64,000 nt of DNA, from contig NZ_MWIO01000027.1 in the NCBI RefSeq assembly GCF_004799035.1, positions 1 through 64,000 on the forward strand, in the 5' to 3' direction. Shown here piece by piece: positions 7,561 through 14,143 of the stretch (the stretch's first letter is position 1; each line of letters starts with the position of its first letter). This DNA is from Rhodanobacter lindaniclasticus. Lineage in GTDB: Bacteria > Pseudomonadota > Gammaproteobacteria > Xanthomonadales > Rhodanobacteraceae. The notes beneath the pieces are model-generated. The model did not search any database. It was not told where the DNA came from and saw only the letters and a program-made list of their open reading frames with translations. The translations under genes were made by a program, and so were the position numbers.

Positions 7561-8394
7561 ATGCGTGACATCCTGGTGTTCTCCGAAAGCTTCAAACGCT
7601 GGAGCGGCGGCGTCGAATACGCTGCGCGCCTCGCCGATTCCCTCGACGCCAACCTGACCGGCATCTGGGTGTGCGCCTCTCCGTTGCAGGCCATGCCTTC
7701 CTTCGAGCCGGTGCTGTTCGCCGAATTGCTGGACGCAACGCTCGACCTGGAGCAGGAGGCCTTCGCGGCGGCCGCGGCCTTCGAGGCCCACGTGCGGCAG
7801 TTCGGCCAGCGCAAGGCCGCCTGGCAGGTGGCCGAGGGCCATGTGCCGGAGGTCATCGCGCTAGCCGGCAGCTGGCACGACCTGCTGGTGGTCGAGCGGT
7901 CGGAGCGCGCGATCTGGGGCACGCCGGCGTCGGTCGGCAACATCGTGCTGGGCGCCGGCGGCCTGCCCTGCATCGTGGCGCCGGAACACGCGGCCACGCG
8001 GGTTCCCGCGCTGGATACCGTCGCGATCGCCTGGAACGGCTCGACCGAGGCGACGCGCGCCGCCCATGCCGCGCTGCCCCTGCTGCAAGGCGCGCGACGC
8101 ATCGTGATCCTGCAGGGCGAACAGCGCCCGCCGGTGAGGATGAGCGCCTGGCTGCCGCCTTTCGACCTGGCCAGCTACCTGCATAGCCACGGCATGGCGA
8201 CGGAGAGCCGCACCATCCATGGTGGCAGCGAGGACGACGTCGGCAGTGCCCTGCTCGATGCCGCCGGCGAGGTAGACGCGGGCCTGCTCGTGATGGGCGC
8301 CTACGGCCACACCCGCTTTCGCGAATGGGTGCTCGGCGGAGTGACGCGGCATGTTCTGGAGCATGCCGCGCTGCCGGTGCTGCTGCGCCATTGA
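7561..8394 (+). CDS. Universal stress protein, tandem UspA domains
   Basis: A 277-residue cytosolic protein with two UspA domains. Domain 1 (about 1-140) starts MRDILVFSESFKRWSGGVEY and has lost the clear nucleotide motif. Domain 2 (about 150-277) keeps the ATP-type signature as LVMGAYGHTRFREWVLGGVT, a G-x2-G-x9-G pattern with substitutions. An ATG at 7531 abuts the dodecin stop, but GGAG nine bases before 7561 and the conserved MRDIL start favour 7561. It sits 30 bases after dodecin and 52 bases before a second usp gene, so the three are likely one transcript. Tandem Usp proteins are also prominent in the mycobacterial DosR set. Confidence 0.88.
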   Translation: MRDILVFSESFKRWSGGVEYAARLADSLDANLTGIWVCASPLQAMPSFEPVLFAELLDATLDLEQEAFAAAAAFEAHVRQFGQRKAAWQVAEGHVPEVIALAGSWHDLLVVERSERAIWGTPASVGNIVLGAGGLPCIVAPEHAATRVPALDTVAIAWNGSTEATRAAHAALPLLQGARRIVILQGEQRPPVRMSAWLPPFDLASYLHSHGMATESRTIHGGSEDDVGSALLDAAGEVDAGLLVMGAYGHTRFREWVLGGVTRHVLEHAALPVLLRH

Positions 8395-8446
8395 GTGAAA
8401 CCCGGCAGCACCCGCTGCCGCCCACCCCAACGAAGAGGAACCGATC

Positions 8447-8884
8447 ATGTTCAAACGCATCCTGCTTCCCACCGACGGCTCGGAGCTGTGCCTGCACGGC
8501 GTCAGGCTCGGCGTCGAACTGGCCAGGTCGTGCGGCGCCAGCGTCTGCGCGCTGCACGTGATCCCGCCCTTCCACACCTTCACCTACATGGCGGAGATGA
8601 TCGAGGCCACCGAGACCACCTACATGGAGGGCGCCGTGCAACGTGCGGAGCGCCATCTCGCCGACGTGCGCGAACTGGCGACGAAAGCCGGGGTGCCGTA
8701 CGAAGGCAGCCATGTCGTCGGCGACACGCCCAGCGAATCGATCGTGCGGGAGGCGCAGCAGCGCCAGTGCGACCTGATCGTGATGGCCTCGCACGGCTGG
8801 CGCGGCCTCTCCCGGCTGCTGCTGGGCAGCGAGACGCACAAGGTCCTGCTGACCAGCTCGGTGCCGGTGCTGGTATGCCATTGA
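8447..8884 (+). CDS. Universal stress protein, single UspA domain
   Basis: A 145-residue UspA-family protein with a canonical fold: MFKRILLPTDGSELCLHGVR at the start and the ATP-binding signature VMASHGWRGLSRLLLGSE followed by VLLTSSVPVLVCH. All the glycines of the G-x2-G-x9-G(S/T) motif are present, so ATP binding is expected, unlike domain 1 of the upstream paralog. AAGAGGAA precedes the start with proper spacing. It is the third gene of the dodecin-usp-usp stretch. The 195 bases that follow contain no gene I can support. Confidence 0.93.
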   Translation: MFKRILLPTDGSELCLHGVRLGVELARSCGASVCALHVIPPFHTFTYMAEMIEATETTYMEGAVQRAERHLADVRELATKAGVPYEGSHVVGDTPSESIVREAQQRQCDLIVMASHGWRGLSRLLLGSETHKVLLTSSVPVLVCH

Positions 8885-9079
8885 GTTGAACGGAGGCGAC
8901 GCGCGCGGCGGACGCGGGCGCATGCCGTGACCGCCGCGATCGTTCGCGGCGTGCCATCCGATGCCTGCGTGGGCAGTCGATGGCCTCCATCGCGGCGGCA
9001 AGGCTGCGGTGATCCGGTCGGTGCGGGCATGCGCACCGGCGGCCGGGCATCGACCCGCGACCGCCGACACGAGGCTGCC

Positions 9080-9730
9080 TCAATGCACCTGGAGGTGGTC
9101 CACGACGCGTTTCACGCCCGGGGCATTCCACACCGCCTGTTCGACCACGTTGCGCTCGCCCAGCGAGTCGACCTTGCCGGACAGCGTCACCGTGCCGCGA
9201 TCGACACCGACCGTGATGGCCTTGCTGTGCAAGTGGGCCTGGCGCTGCAGCGCCGCCTCGATCTTTCCCTTGATGTCGTGGGTGGTAGCCGGCGGCTTGA
9301 TCGTGACCAGGTTGACCACGTCCTTGACGCCCATCAGCCCGCGCACGCATGACGTAGCCGCCTCGCGCGCGAAGGCCCACGGCACGGTACCGCTGAGCGT
9401 GACGTGGCCATCATCGACCAGTACCTTCACGCTATCCCGGGGGATCGACGCGCTCCACTCGATGGCGCGGATGGCCGCGTCCGCAATGTCCGCATCGGTG
9501 CGATGGCTCTCGCCGGGCAGCACGACTTCAAGGTCCACGGCCACGCCGCGCACGCCGGCGACGCGCTGTGCGGTGTGCTCGGCAGCGTACTTTTCCATGT
9601 AGCTGCCGACCTGGCCGGCCAGCGTGACGATGCCCTTGCGTACCTCCACGCCGATGTGATCGGCCTGCACGGCCGGTTCCCAGTGAAGCTCGTCGATGAC
9701 GTCCTGCTGAATCTGTCCGTCGGTGCGCAT
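9080..9730 (-). CDS. Triple BON-domain protein
   Basis: A 216-residue protein made of three BON repeats at about residues 5-70 (IQQDVIDELHWEPAVQADHI, KGIVTLAGQVGSYMEKYAAE), 75-145 (DIADAAIRAIEWSASIP, DGHVTLSGTVPWAFAREAA) and 150-215 (IKGKIEAALQRQAHLHSKAI, RGTVTLSGKVDSLGERNVVE). BON domains often bind phospholipid or sit in the periplasm, but no signal peptide is visible, so location is uncertain. GGAGAG seven bases before 9730 fixes this start over the upstream frame. A perfect FNR box lies 62 bases upstream. Proteins of this kind (OsmY-like, without secretion signal) recur in stress islands. Confidence 0.88.
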   Translation of the reverse strand: MRTDGQIQQDVIDELHWEPAVQADHIGVEVRKGIVTLAGQVGSYMEKYAAEHTAQRVAGVRGVAVDLEVVLPGESHRTDADIADAAIRAIEWSASIPRDSVKVLVDDGHVTLSGTVPWAFAREAATSCVRGLMGVKDVVNLVTIKPPATTHDIKGKIEAALQRQAHLHSKAITVGVDRGTVTLSGKVDSLGERNVVEQAVWNAPGVKRVVDHLQVH

Positions 9731-9785
9731 GATTGGCTCTCCGCGTTGCGAGGTTTTCAGGGTGGACCGGCCCGGGCGCGGGATG

Positions 9786-9799
9786 TTGATGCAGATCAA
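9786..9799. promoter_or_regulatory. FNR-type box, perfect
   Basis: TTGATgcagATCAA matches the consensus fully and is centred 62 bases before the BON-protein start on the minus strand. TGAAAA at 9754-9759 (minus) is a possible -10 element a few bases from the expected place. Confidence 0.8.
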
Positions 9800-10030
9800 C
9801 CGCCGCCGCTTCGATGCCGGAGCACGGCCAGCGGGGGGGCGACCGCGATCAGCACGATGATGTCGCGGACGCTCGCCTGCTTGCGGCCCACCGGGACGCC
9901 TGGCGCGGGTGCGCCACGCAGTTCCAGCGCGTTGGTGTACACGCGCGCCGGGCAGGGATTGTCGTGATCTGGAGGTCGAACAGGCGCCGGCCGATCACGT
10001 GCGCCCGGCGTGCGACGGGCGCGGCGCTGT
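9800..10030. other. Gap with no supported gene
   Basis: No frame here has convincing protein character. The minus frame through about 9830-9960 contains a short hydrophobic stretch but lacks a ribosome site, and it may be a remnant. Nothing else was recognised. Confidence 0.4.
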
Positions 10031-11026
10031 TCATGCCGGTGGCAGCAGGACGGCGGCGCCCTGCACACGGCCGTCACGCAGGTCCGCCAGGGCACGATTG
10101 GCGTCGGCCAGCGGATAGCAGTGCACGTGCGTGCGCACGCCGGCTCGTGCGGCCGTGGCGAGAAAGGCGTAGCCGTCCGCCCGGGTGAGGTTGGCGACCG
10201 AGAGCAGGCGGCGCTCCTGCCACAGCAGGCGGTACGGAAAGCCCGGGATGTCGCTCATGTGGATCCCGCCGCACACCACGGTGCCGCCCTTGCGCACGGC
10301 CGCCAGCGCGGTCGGCACCAGCTCGCCGGCGGGGGCGAAGATGATCGCGGCATCCAGCGGTTCGGGCGGTGGCTCGGCGGAACCGCCGGTCCAGGTGGCG
10401 CCCAGCGCGCGCGCAAGCGCCTGCGCCTCGACATCGCCGGCGCGGGTGAAGGCATGCACGCGGCGCCCTTCGGCGCGCGCCACCTGCACCAGGATGTGCG
10501 CCGCCGCGCCGAAGCCGTACAGCCCCAGCGTCGCGCCCTCGCCCGCCAGCCGCAGCGCGCGGCCGCCGATCATCCCGGCGCACAGCAGCGGTGCAGCCAG
10601 TGCGGCGTCCGGGTAGTCGCGCCGCGGCAGCGGCAGGCAGAACGCGGCGTCGGCCAGCATGTGGGTGGCGTAGCCGCCATCCCGCGTGCAGCCGGTGAAC
10701 TGCGGCGTGTCGCAGAGATTCTCGCGCCCGCGCACGCAGTAGTCGCAGGTGCCGCAGGCGCTGCCCAGCCACGGCACGCCGACGCGGTCGCCGGCCTTCC
10801 ATGCGTCGACTCCCGCGCCGACCATGTCCACCGTGCCCACCACTTCATGTCCCGGTACCACCGGCAGGCGTGCCTGCGGCAACTCGCCATCGACCAGGTG
10901 CAGGTCGGTGCGGCACACGCCGCAGGCTTCCACCCGGATGCGCACCTCACCCGCCGCCGGCCGGGGATCCGGCCGCTCCTCCGGCATCAGCGGCATCCCC
11001 AGCGAACGAAGAACCATCCTGAACAT
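10031..11026 (-). CDS. Zinc-dependent alcohol dehydrogenase
   Basis: A 331-residue medium-chain dehydrogenase. Catalytic zinc ligands are visible in VEACGVCRTDLHLVDGEL and VPGHEVVGTV. The structural-zinc cysteines are in CGTCDYCVRGRENLC. The nucleotide-binding part reads GLYGFGAAAHILVQVARAEG, with AFTRAG following. It resembles the AdhA-like subfamily (also annotated as zinc-binding alcohol dehydrogenase family protein), which oxidises or forms alcohols with NAD(P). Such genes are common in anaerobic regulons, where ethanol formation balances redox. No FNR box was found directly upstream. It lies downstream of cydX on the same strand, with a 236-base gap. Confidence 0.9.
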   Translation of the reverse strand: MFRMVLRSLGMPLMPEERPDPRPAAGEVRIRVEACGVCRTDLHLVDGELPQARLPVVPGHEVVGTVDMVGAGVDAWKAGDRVGVPWLGSACGTCDYCVRGRENLCDTPQFTGCTRDGGYATHMLADAAFCLPLPRRDYPDAALAAPLLCAGMIGGRALRLAGEGATLGLYGFGAAAHILVQVARAEGRRVHAFTRAGDVEAQALARALGATWTGGSAEPPPEPLDAAIIFAPAGELVPTALAAVRKGGTVVCGGIHMSDIPGFPYRLLWQERRLLSVANLTRADGYAFLATAARAGVRTHVHCYPLADANRALADLRDGRVQGAAVLLPPA

Positions 11027-11262
11027 GCCTGACCCGCCTCATGAACTTGCGGAACCACGCCGGCGCCGCGCCATCGTCAATGCCGGGACATCCGCCCGCA
11101 TCGGCACATGCCGCGCGGCGCAGCCAAACCACCAGTCGCCGAAGCGGTCACCTAGGCTACCGGCGTCGCCGCCAGCTGCTCCCGGCGGTTCCCGAGGTGG
11201 CTGAGGACGTCTTTCATGGGTGTGCCGATGGCAGGGTGGCCCGCGTCCGACGGCGGGCGGGT

Positions 11263-11391
11263 TCAGCAATAGTCGTTGACGACCGCCGCCCGGTCGCGTT
11301 CGTCGTCGGCGTGCAGTTCGAACCACATCGCGTTGAGGATGCCGAATGTGCAGGCGAGCCCGACACCCAGGAACCAAGCGAAATACCACAT
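11263..11391 (-). CDS. cydX: CydX/CbdX-type small subunit of cytochrome bd
   Basis: A 42-residue peptide. The first 17 residues, MWYFAWFLGVGLACTFG, match the CydX/YbgT family almost exactly (E. coli CydX begins MWYFAWILGTLLACSFG), followed by one membrane span and an acidic tail ending NDYC. AAGGAGGG six bases before the ATG is the strongest ribosome site in the area. It starts 30 bases after the stop of the CydA-like gene and is clearly co-transcribed with it. CydX stabilises the haems of cytochrome bd oxidase in the inner membrane. No cydB is adjacent. Confidence 0.92.
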   Translation of the reverse strand: MWYFAWFLGVGLACTFGILNAMWFELHADDERDRAAVVNDYC

Positions 11392-11421
11392 CGTCCACCC
11401 TCCTTCGTTGACCGGATCGGA

Positions 11422-12549
11422 TCAGTACTTTCTTGCCGCGTCGGCGTCTGCCGGCCACATCTTCATGCCCTCCGGGCCGAGGCGGACCAGGCCCAGCGAC
11501 AGGATCGCGCCGGCCACGAACAGGCCCGCGACGGCCGCGCACGCCACCGCCGCGATGGCCGTCTCCCACGCTCCCGCCTGCGTCGCGGTGACCGGCAGCA
11601 GCCCATTGACCAGCCAGGGGCCGCGGCCCGCTTCGCTCGCCAGCCAGCCCAGCGCACCCGCCGCCCACGGCACGGGCAGGCTCAATGCGGCAAGGCGCAG
11701 GAATCCCCGCCGGTCCAGCTGCCGTCGTGACGCGCGCCAGAACGCGACGCCGAACAGCGCGATGGCCCAGGCCCCCAGCAGCGCCATCGCACGGAACGAC
11801 CAGAACGACAAAGGCACGTCGCCGCGGAAGCCGAGCACGGCCAGCGACAGCGCCGCGGCCAGGCCGAAGCTGGCCGCGACGGTCATCGAGCGGCGCGCGA
11901 TCTGCACGTTGCGGCGATGCGCCAGGTACCAGGCCGAAACCGACAACACCAGCGTCGCCCCCGTGAGATAGCTGGCACCGAGCAGGTGCACGAACCGCGC
12001 TTGCGCCGCGGGGTTGCGCAGCGCCGCCGGCAGATCGCAGATCCGCACCTGCAGATTGCCGGGATCGAGACAGGCGCCGGCCGGGTTGTCCATCAGCCCG
12101 TAGACCAGCGCGATGCCCAGCACCGGCAGGGTCGACAGCGCCATCCACAGCCAGGTGACGAGCAGGTGCCGCAGCCGCCGCACGCCCAGCCAGTCGCCGA
12201 AGCGGCGCCAGAGCGCCACGCCGCCCGCGAACACGAGCGCCATCACCGGCAGGGTCAGCGCCAGTTCCGGGAGCCCGTGCAGGTAGCGGACGGAGCGGCC
12301 GGGATCCACTCCATGCAGGACGACCAGCACGATCGAGCCGACTGCCCACGCCAGCAACGCGATGCCGAACAGCCTGCCCCAGAAGCGGGCGATCTGCCGC
12401 CAGATCTCGCGCTCGGTCATCACGTACACGCTCTCCATGATCGCGACGATCGGGGGCAGGCCGACGACCAGTGGCAGCAGCATGGTGGCGTGGAAGGCGA
12501 CGAGGTGCGGCCACAGCGCCGACACATGCAAAGAGGAAGGTTCGATCAT
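11422..12549 (-). CDS. Shortened CydA-like cytochrome bd subunit I
   Basis: A 375-residue multi-span inner-membrane protein homologous to cytochrome bd subunit I (E. coli CydA is 522). Haem ligands appear kept: His20 (AFHATMLLPL), His188 (ARFVHLLGASYL), Met255 (SFRAMALLG), and Glu306 in GWLASEAGRGPW. The region between about residues 240 and 248 replaces roughly 150 residues of E. coli CydA, so the quinol-binding Q-loop is absent. In ungapped alignment the proton-path glutamates E99 and E107 fall on Pro101 and Gly109. The C-terminus RLGPEGMKMW is typical. Only cydX follows; there is no cydB. Whether it reduces oxygen, senses it, or transfers electrons otherwise is unknown. Confidence 0.85.
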   Translation of the reverse strand: MIEPSSLHVSALWPHLVAFHATMLLPLVVGLPPIVAIMESVYVMTEREIWRQIARFWGRLFGIALLAWAVGSIVLVVLHGVDPGRSVRYLHGLPELALTLPVMALVFAGGVALWRRFGDWLGVRRLRHLLVTWLWMALSTLPVLGIALVYGLMDNPAGACLDPGNLQVRICDLPAALRNPAAQARFVHLLGASYLTGATLVLSVSAWYLAHRRNVQIARRSMTVAASFGLAAALSLAVLGFRGDVPLSFWSFRAMALLGAWAIALFGVAFWRASRRQLDRRGFLRLAALSLPVPWAAGALGWLASEAGRGPWLVNGLLPVTATQAGAWETAIAAVACAAVAGLFVAGAILSLGLVRLGPEGMKMWPADADAARKY

Positions 12550-12591
12550 GATGGCCTGCTCTGCATGGGGGACGGCGGCACCAGCGCTCGC

Positions 12592-13020
12592 TCAGTGCAT
12601 CACCGGCACGGCGTCCAGGCATGCGTCGGAGCCTGTGCCGTCTCGCTGCCAGGCACGAACCTGGCGATGCCGTGCCTGCCGTGCGAGGCCATCACGATCA
12701 GGTCGCAACCCGCTTCCGCGGCTTTCGCCGCGATTGCGCGCCACCGCAGACCGCCCGGCTCCGATCGTGTCGCACGCCACACCGGCCTGCCCCGCCTCGC
12801 GCACGAACGGGGAAAGCAGCTTGTCGGCATGGGCGCCGGCCAGCTGTCGCCATGGTTCCGGCGGGGTTTCGACCAGTCGCTCCACGGCATTGGCGGGGGT
12901 GGGTTCCATCATCACCTGCAGGCCGGTGACACGCGCGCCGACAGCTTGTGCCAGGTGACGGCCTGCCCGATGGCATGGCGCGAACCCGCGTCGGCGTCGA
13001 ATCAGGATGTGCCTGAACAT
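12592..13020 (-). pseudogene. Frameshifted universal stress protein gene
   Basis: Conceptual translation shows a UspA protein broken by several small indels. The start MFRHILI and the stretch LAQAVGARVTGLQVMMEPTP lie in one frame, but the expected PTDGS motif has been shifted out. From about position 12765 downward the coding character moves to a second frame, with AKAAEAGCDLIVMASHGRHG and IARFVPGSETAQ. The final VPVMH is back in the first frame. The continuous open frame is therefore accidental. The order usp, cydA-like, cydX suggests it was once the first gene of that operon. Sequencing error is possible, but three or more compensating shifts make decay more likely. Confidence 0.75.
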
Positions 13021-13420
13021 GTTCTCCGATCCCTGATCCGCGCTCCGTCCCTGGAGCGCGGATCCTGCCCGGTCAGGGGCGCATCCATCCCGCGCCCGGA
13101 TCGATCCGAGCCTGGTCGATCCAGCCCTGCCGACGATCTCCCGTCGGCACGCCTGTCAATCCTTCGCGCCCCGGCGGCGAGGCCGCGCTGCGGTCCCTCC
13201 TCCTGCGCGCCGGATGACTGCATCGACGCGCCTGCCAGGCACGGGCCCCTGCCTGACTGGCGGATGCCACTATCCCGCGCGGCGGCCACGGCCATTTGAC
13301 GTGCGTCAACTTCAACGCCGAAAAGTCCGCCATCGGCCGCCATATCGCGGATTTCGGCCCGCGCCCGCGGTTTTGTTGCGATAAGCTGCGGCCACCGTAT
13401 TCCTGTGTGCGGCGGGCACC
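13021..13420. other. Intergenic region between decayed usp and response regulator
   Basis: Four hundred bases without a supported gene. The only signal found is the symmetric FNR-like palindrome at 13296-13309. It is 118 bases before the response regulator start and about 280 bases before the decayed usp gene. Confidence 0.5.
13296..13309. promoter_or_regulatory. FNR-like palindrome TTGAC-N4-GTCAA
   Basis: TTGACgtgcGTCAA is a perfect inverted repeat that differs from the FNR consensus by one symmetric base in each half. The same variant occurs at 17031 and 18277, so it may be a site class of its own. Confidence 0.55.
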
Positions 13421-14143
13421 ATGCCTGAGCCACTACATCTGCTGGTCGTGGATGACGACACCGGCGTGCTGGATCTGCTGCGTCGCTATTTCACGGGCCA
13501 GGGTTTCACGGTCAGCACGGCGGCCGACGGCGCCGGGATGCACACCGTGCTGGCGCGCCAGCCGGTCGACCTGGTGCTGCTCGACCTCGGCCTGCCGGGC
13601 GAGGACGGCCTCGAGTTGACGCGCCAGTTGCGGCGAAACTGGGACGGCGCACTGATCATCCTCACCGGCCGCGGCGAATCGGTGGATCGCGTGGTCGGCC
13701 TGGAGCTGGGCGCGGACGACTACGTCACCAAGCCGTTCGAGTTGCGCGAACTGCTGGCGCGCGTGCGCAGCGTGCTGCGGCGAAGCGCGCCGACCGCCGG
13801 CAACCCCGGCAAGCAGGACGAGGCGACGTTCCGTTTTGCCGACTACTGCCTCGATCCGCTGGGACGCACCTTGCGCAACGGTCACGGCGATGCGATCGCG
13901 CTGACCACCGGCGAGTTCGAGCTGCTGCGCGTGTTCGTCGAGCATCCGAACCGGGTGCTGTCGCGCGACGACCTGATGGGACGCACCCATGGCCGCGGCG
14001 CCAGTTCGTTCGATCGTGCCATCGATGTGCAGATCGCGCGACTGCGCCGCAAGATCGAATCCGATGCGGCCAACCCCGAACTGATCAAGTCGGTGCGGGG
14101 CGCCGGCTACCTGTTCGCGGCGCGCGTGCAGACGGTGCGCTGA
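13421..14143 (+). CDS. OmpR-family response regulator
   Basis: A 240-residue two-component response regulator. The receiver domain (residues 1-120) has the acidic pair in LLVVDDDTGVLD, the phosphoacceptor Asp55 in LVLLDLGLPGEDG, and the Lys in DDYVTKPFELRELL. The C-terminal winged helix (about 140-235) has LTTGEFELLRVFVEHPNRVL and RGAGYLFAARV. The downstream hybrid kinase starts on the base after its stop codon, so the pair is co-translated. It is an atypical pairing, as the kinase also carries its own receiver. It is probably the local DNA-binding output of that kinase. Confidence 0.95.
   Translation: MPEPLHLLVVDDDTGVLDLLRRYFTGQGFTVSTAADGAGMHTVLARQPVDLVLLDLGLPGEDGLELTRQLRRNWDGALIILTGRGESVDRVVGLELGADDYVTKPFELRELLARVRSVLRRSAPTAGNPGKQDEATFRFADYCLDPLGRTLRNGHGDAIALTTGEFELLRVFVEHPNRVLSRDDLMGRTHGRGASSFDRAIDVQIARLRRKIESDAANPELIKSVRGAGYLFAARVQTVR

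Noticed and set aside
9796-10095. A 99-codon minus-strand frame in the gap before the alcohol dehydrogenase
   Set aside because: No ribosome site, poor composition, and it overlaps the FNR box; at best a remnant.
12592-13020. The continuous frame at 12592-13020 as an intact gene
   Set aside because: Only its two ends and middle match UspA, in different frames; the continuous frame gives a protein without the fold.
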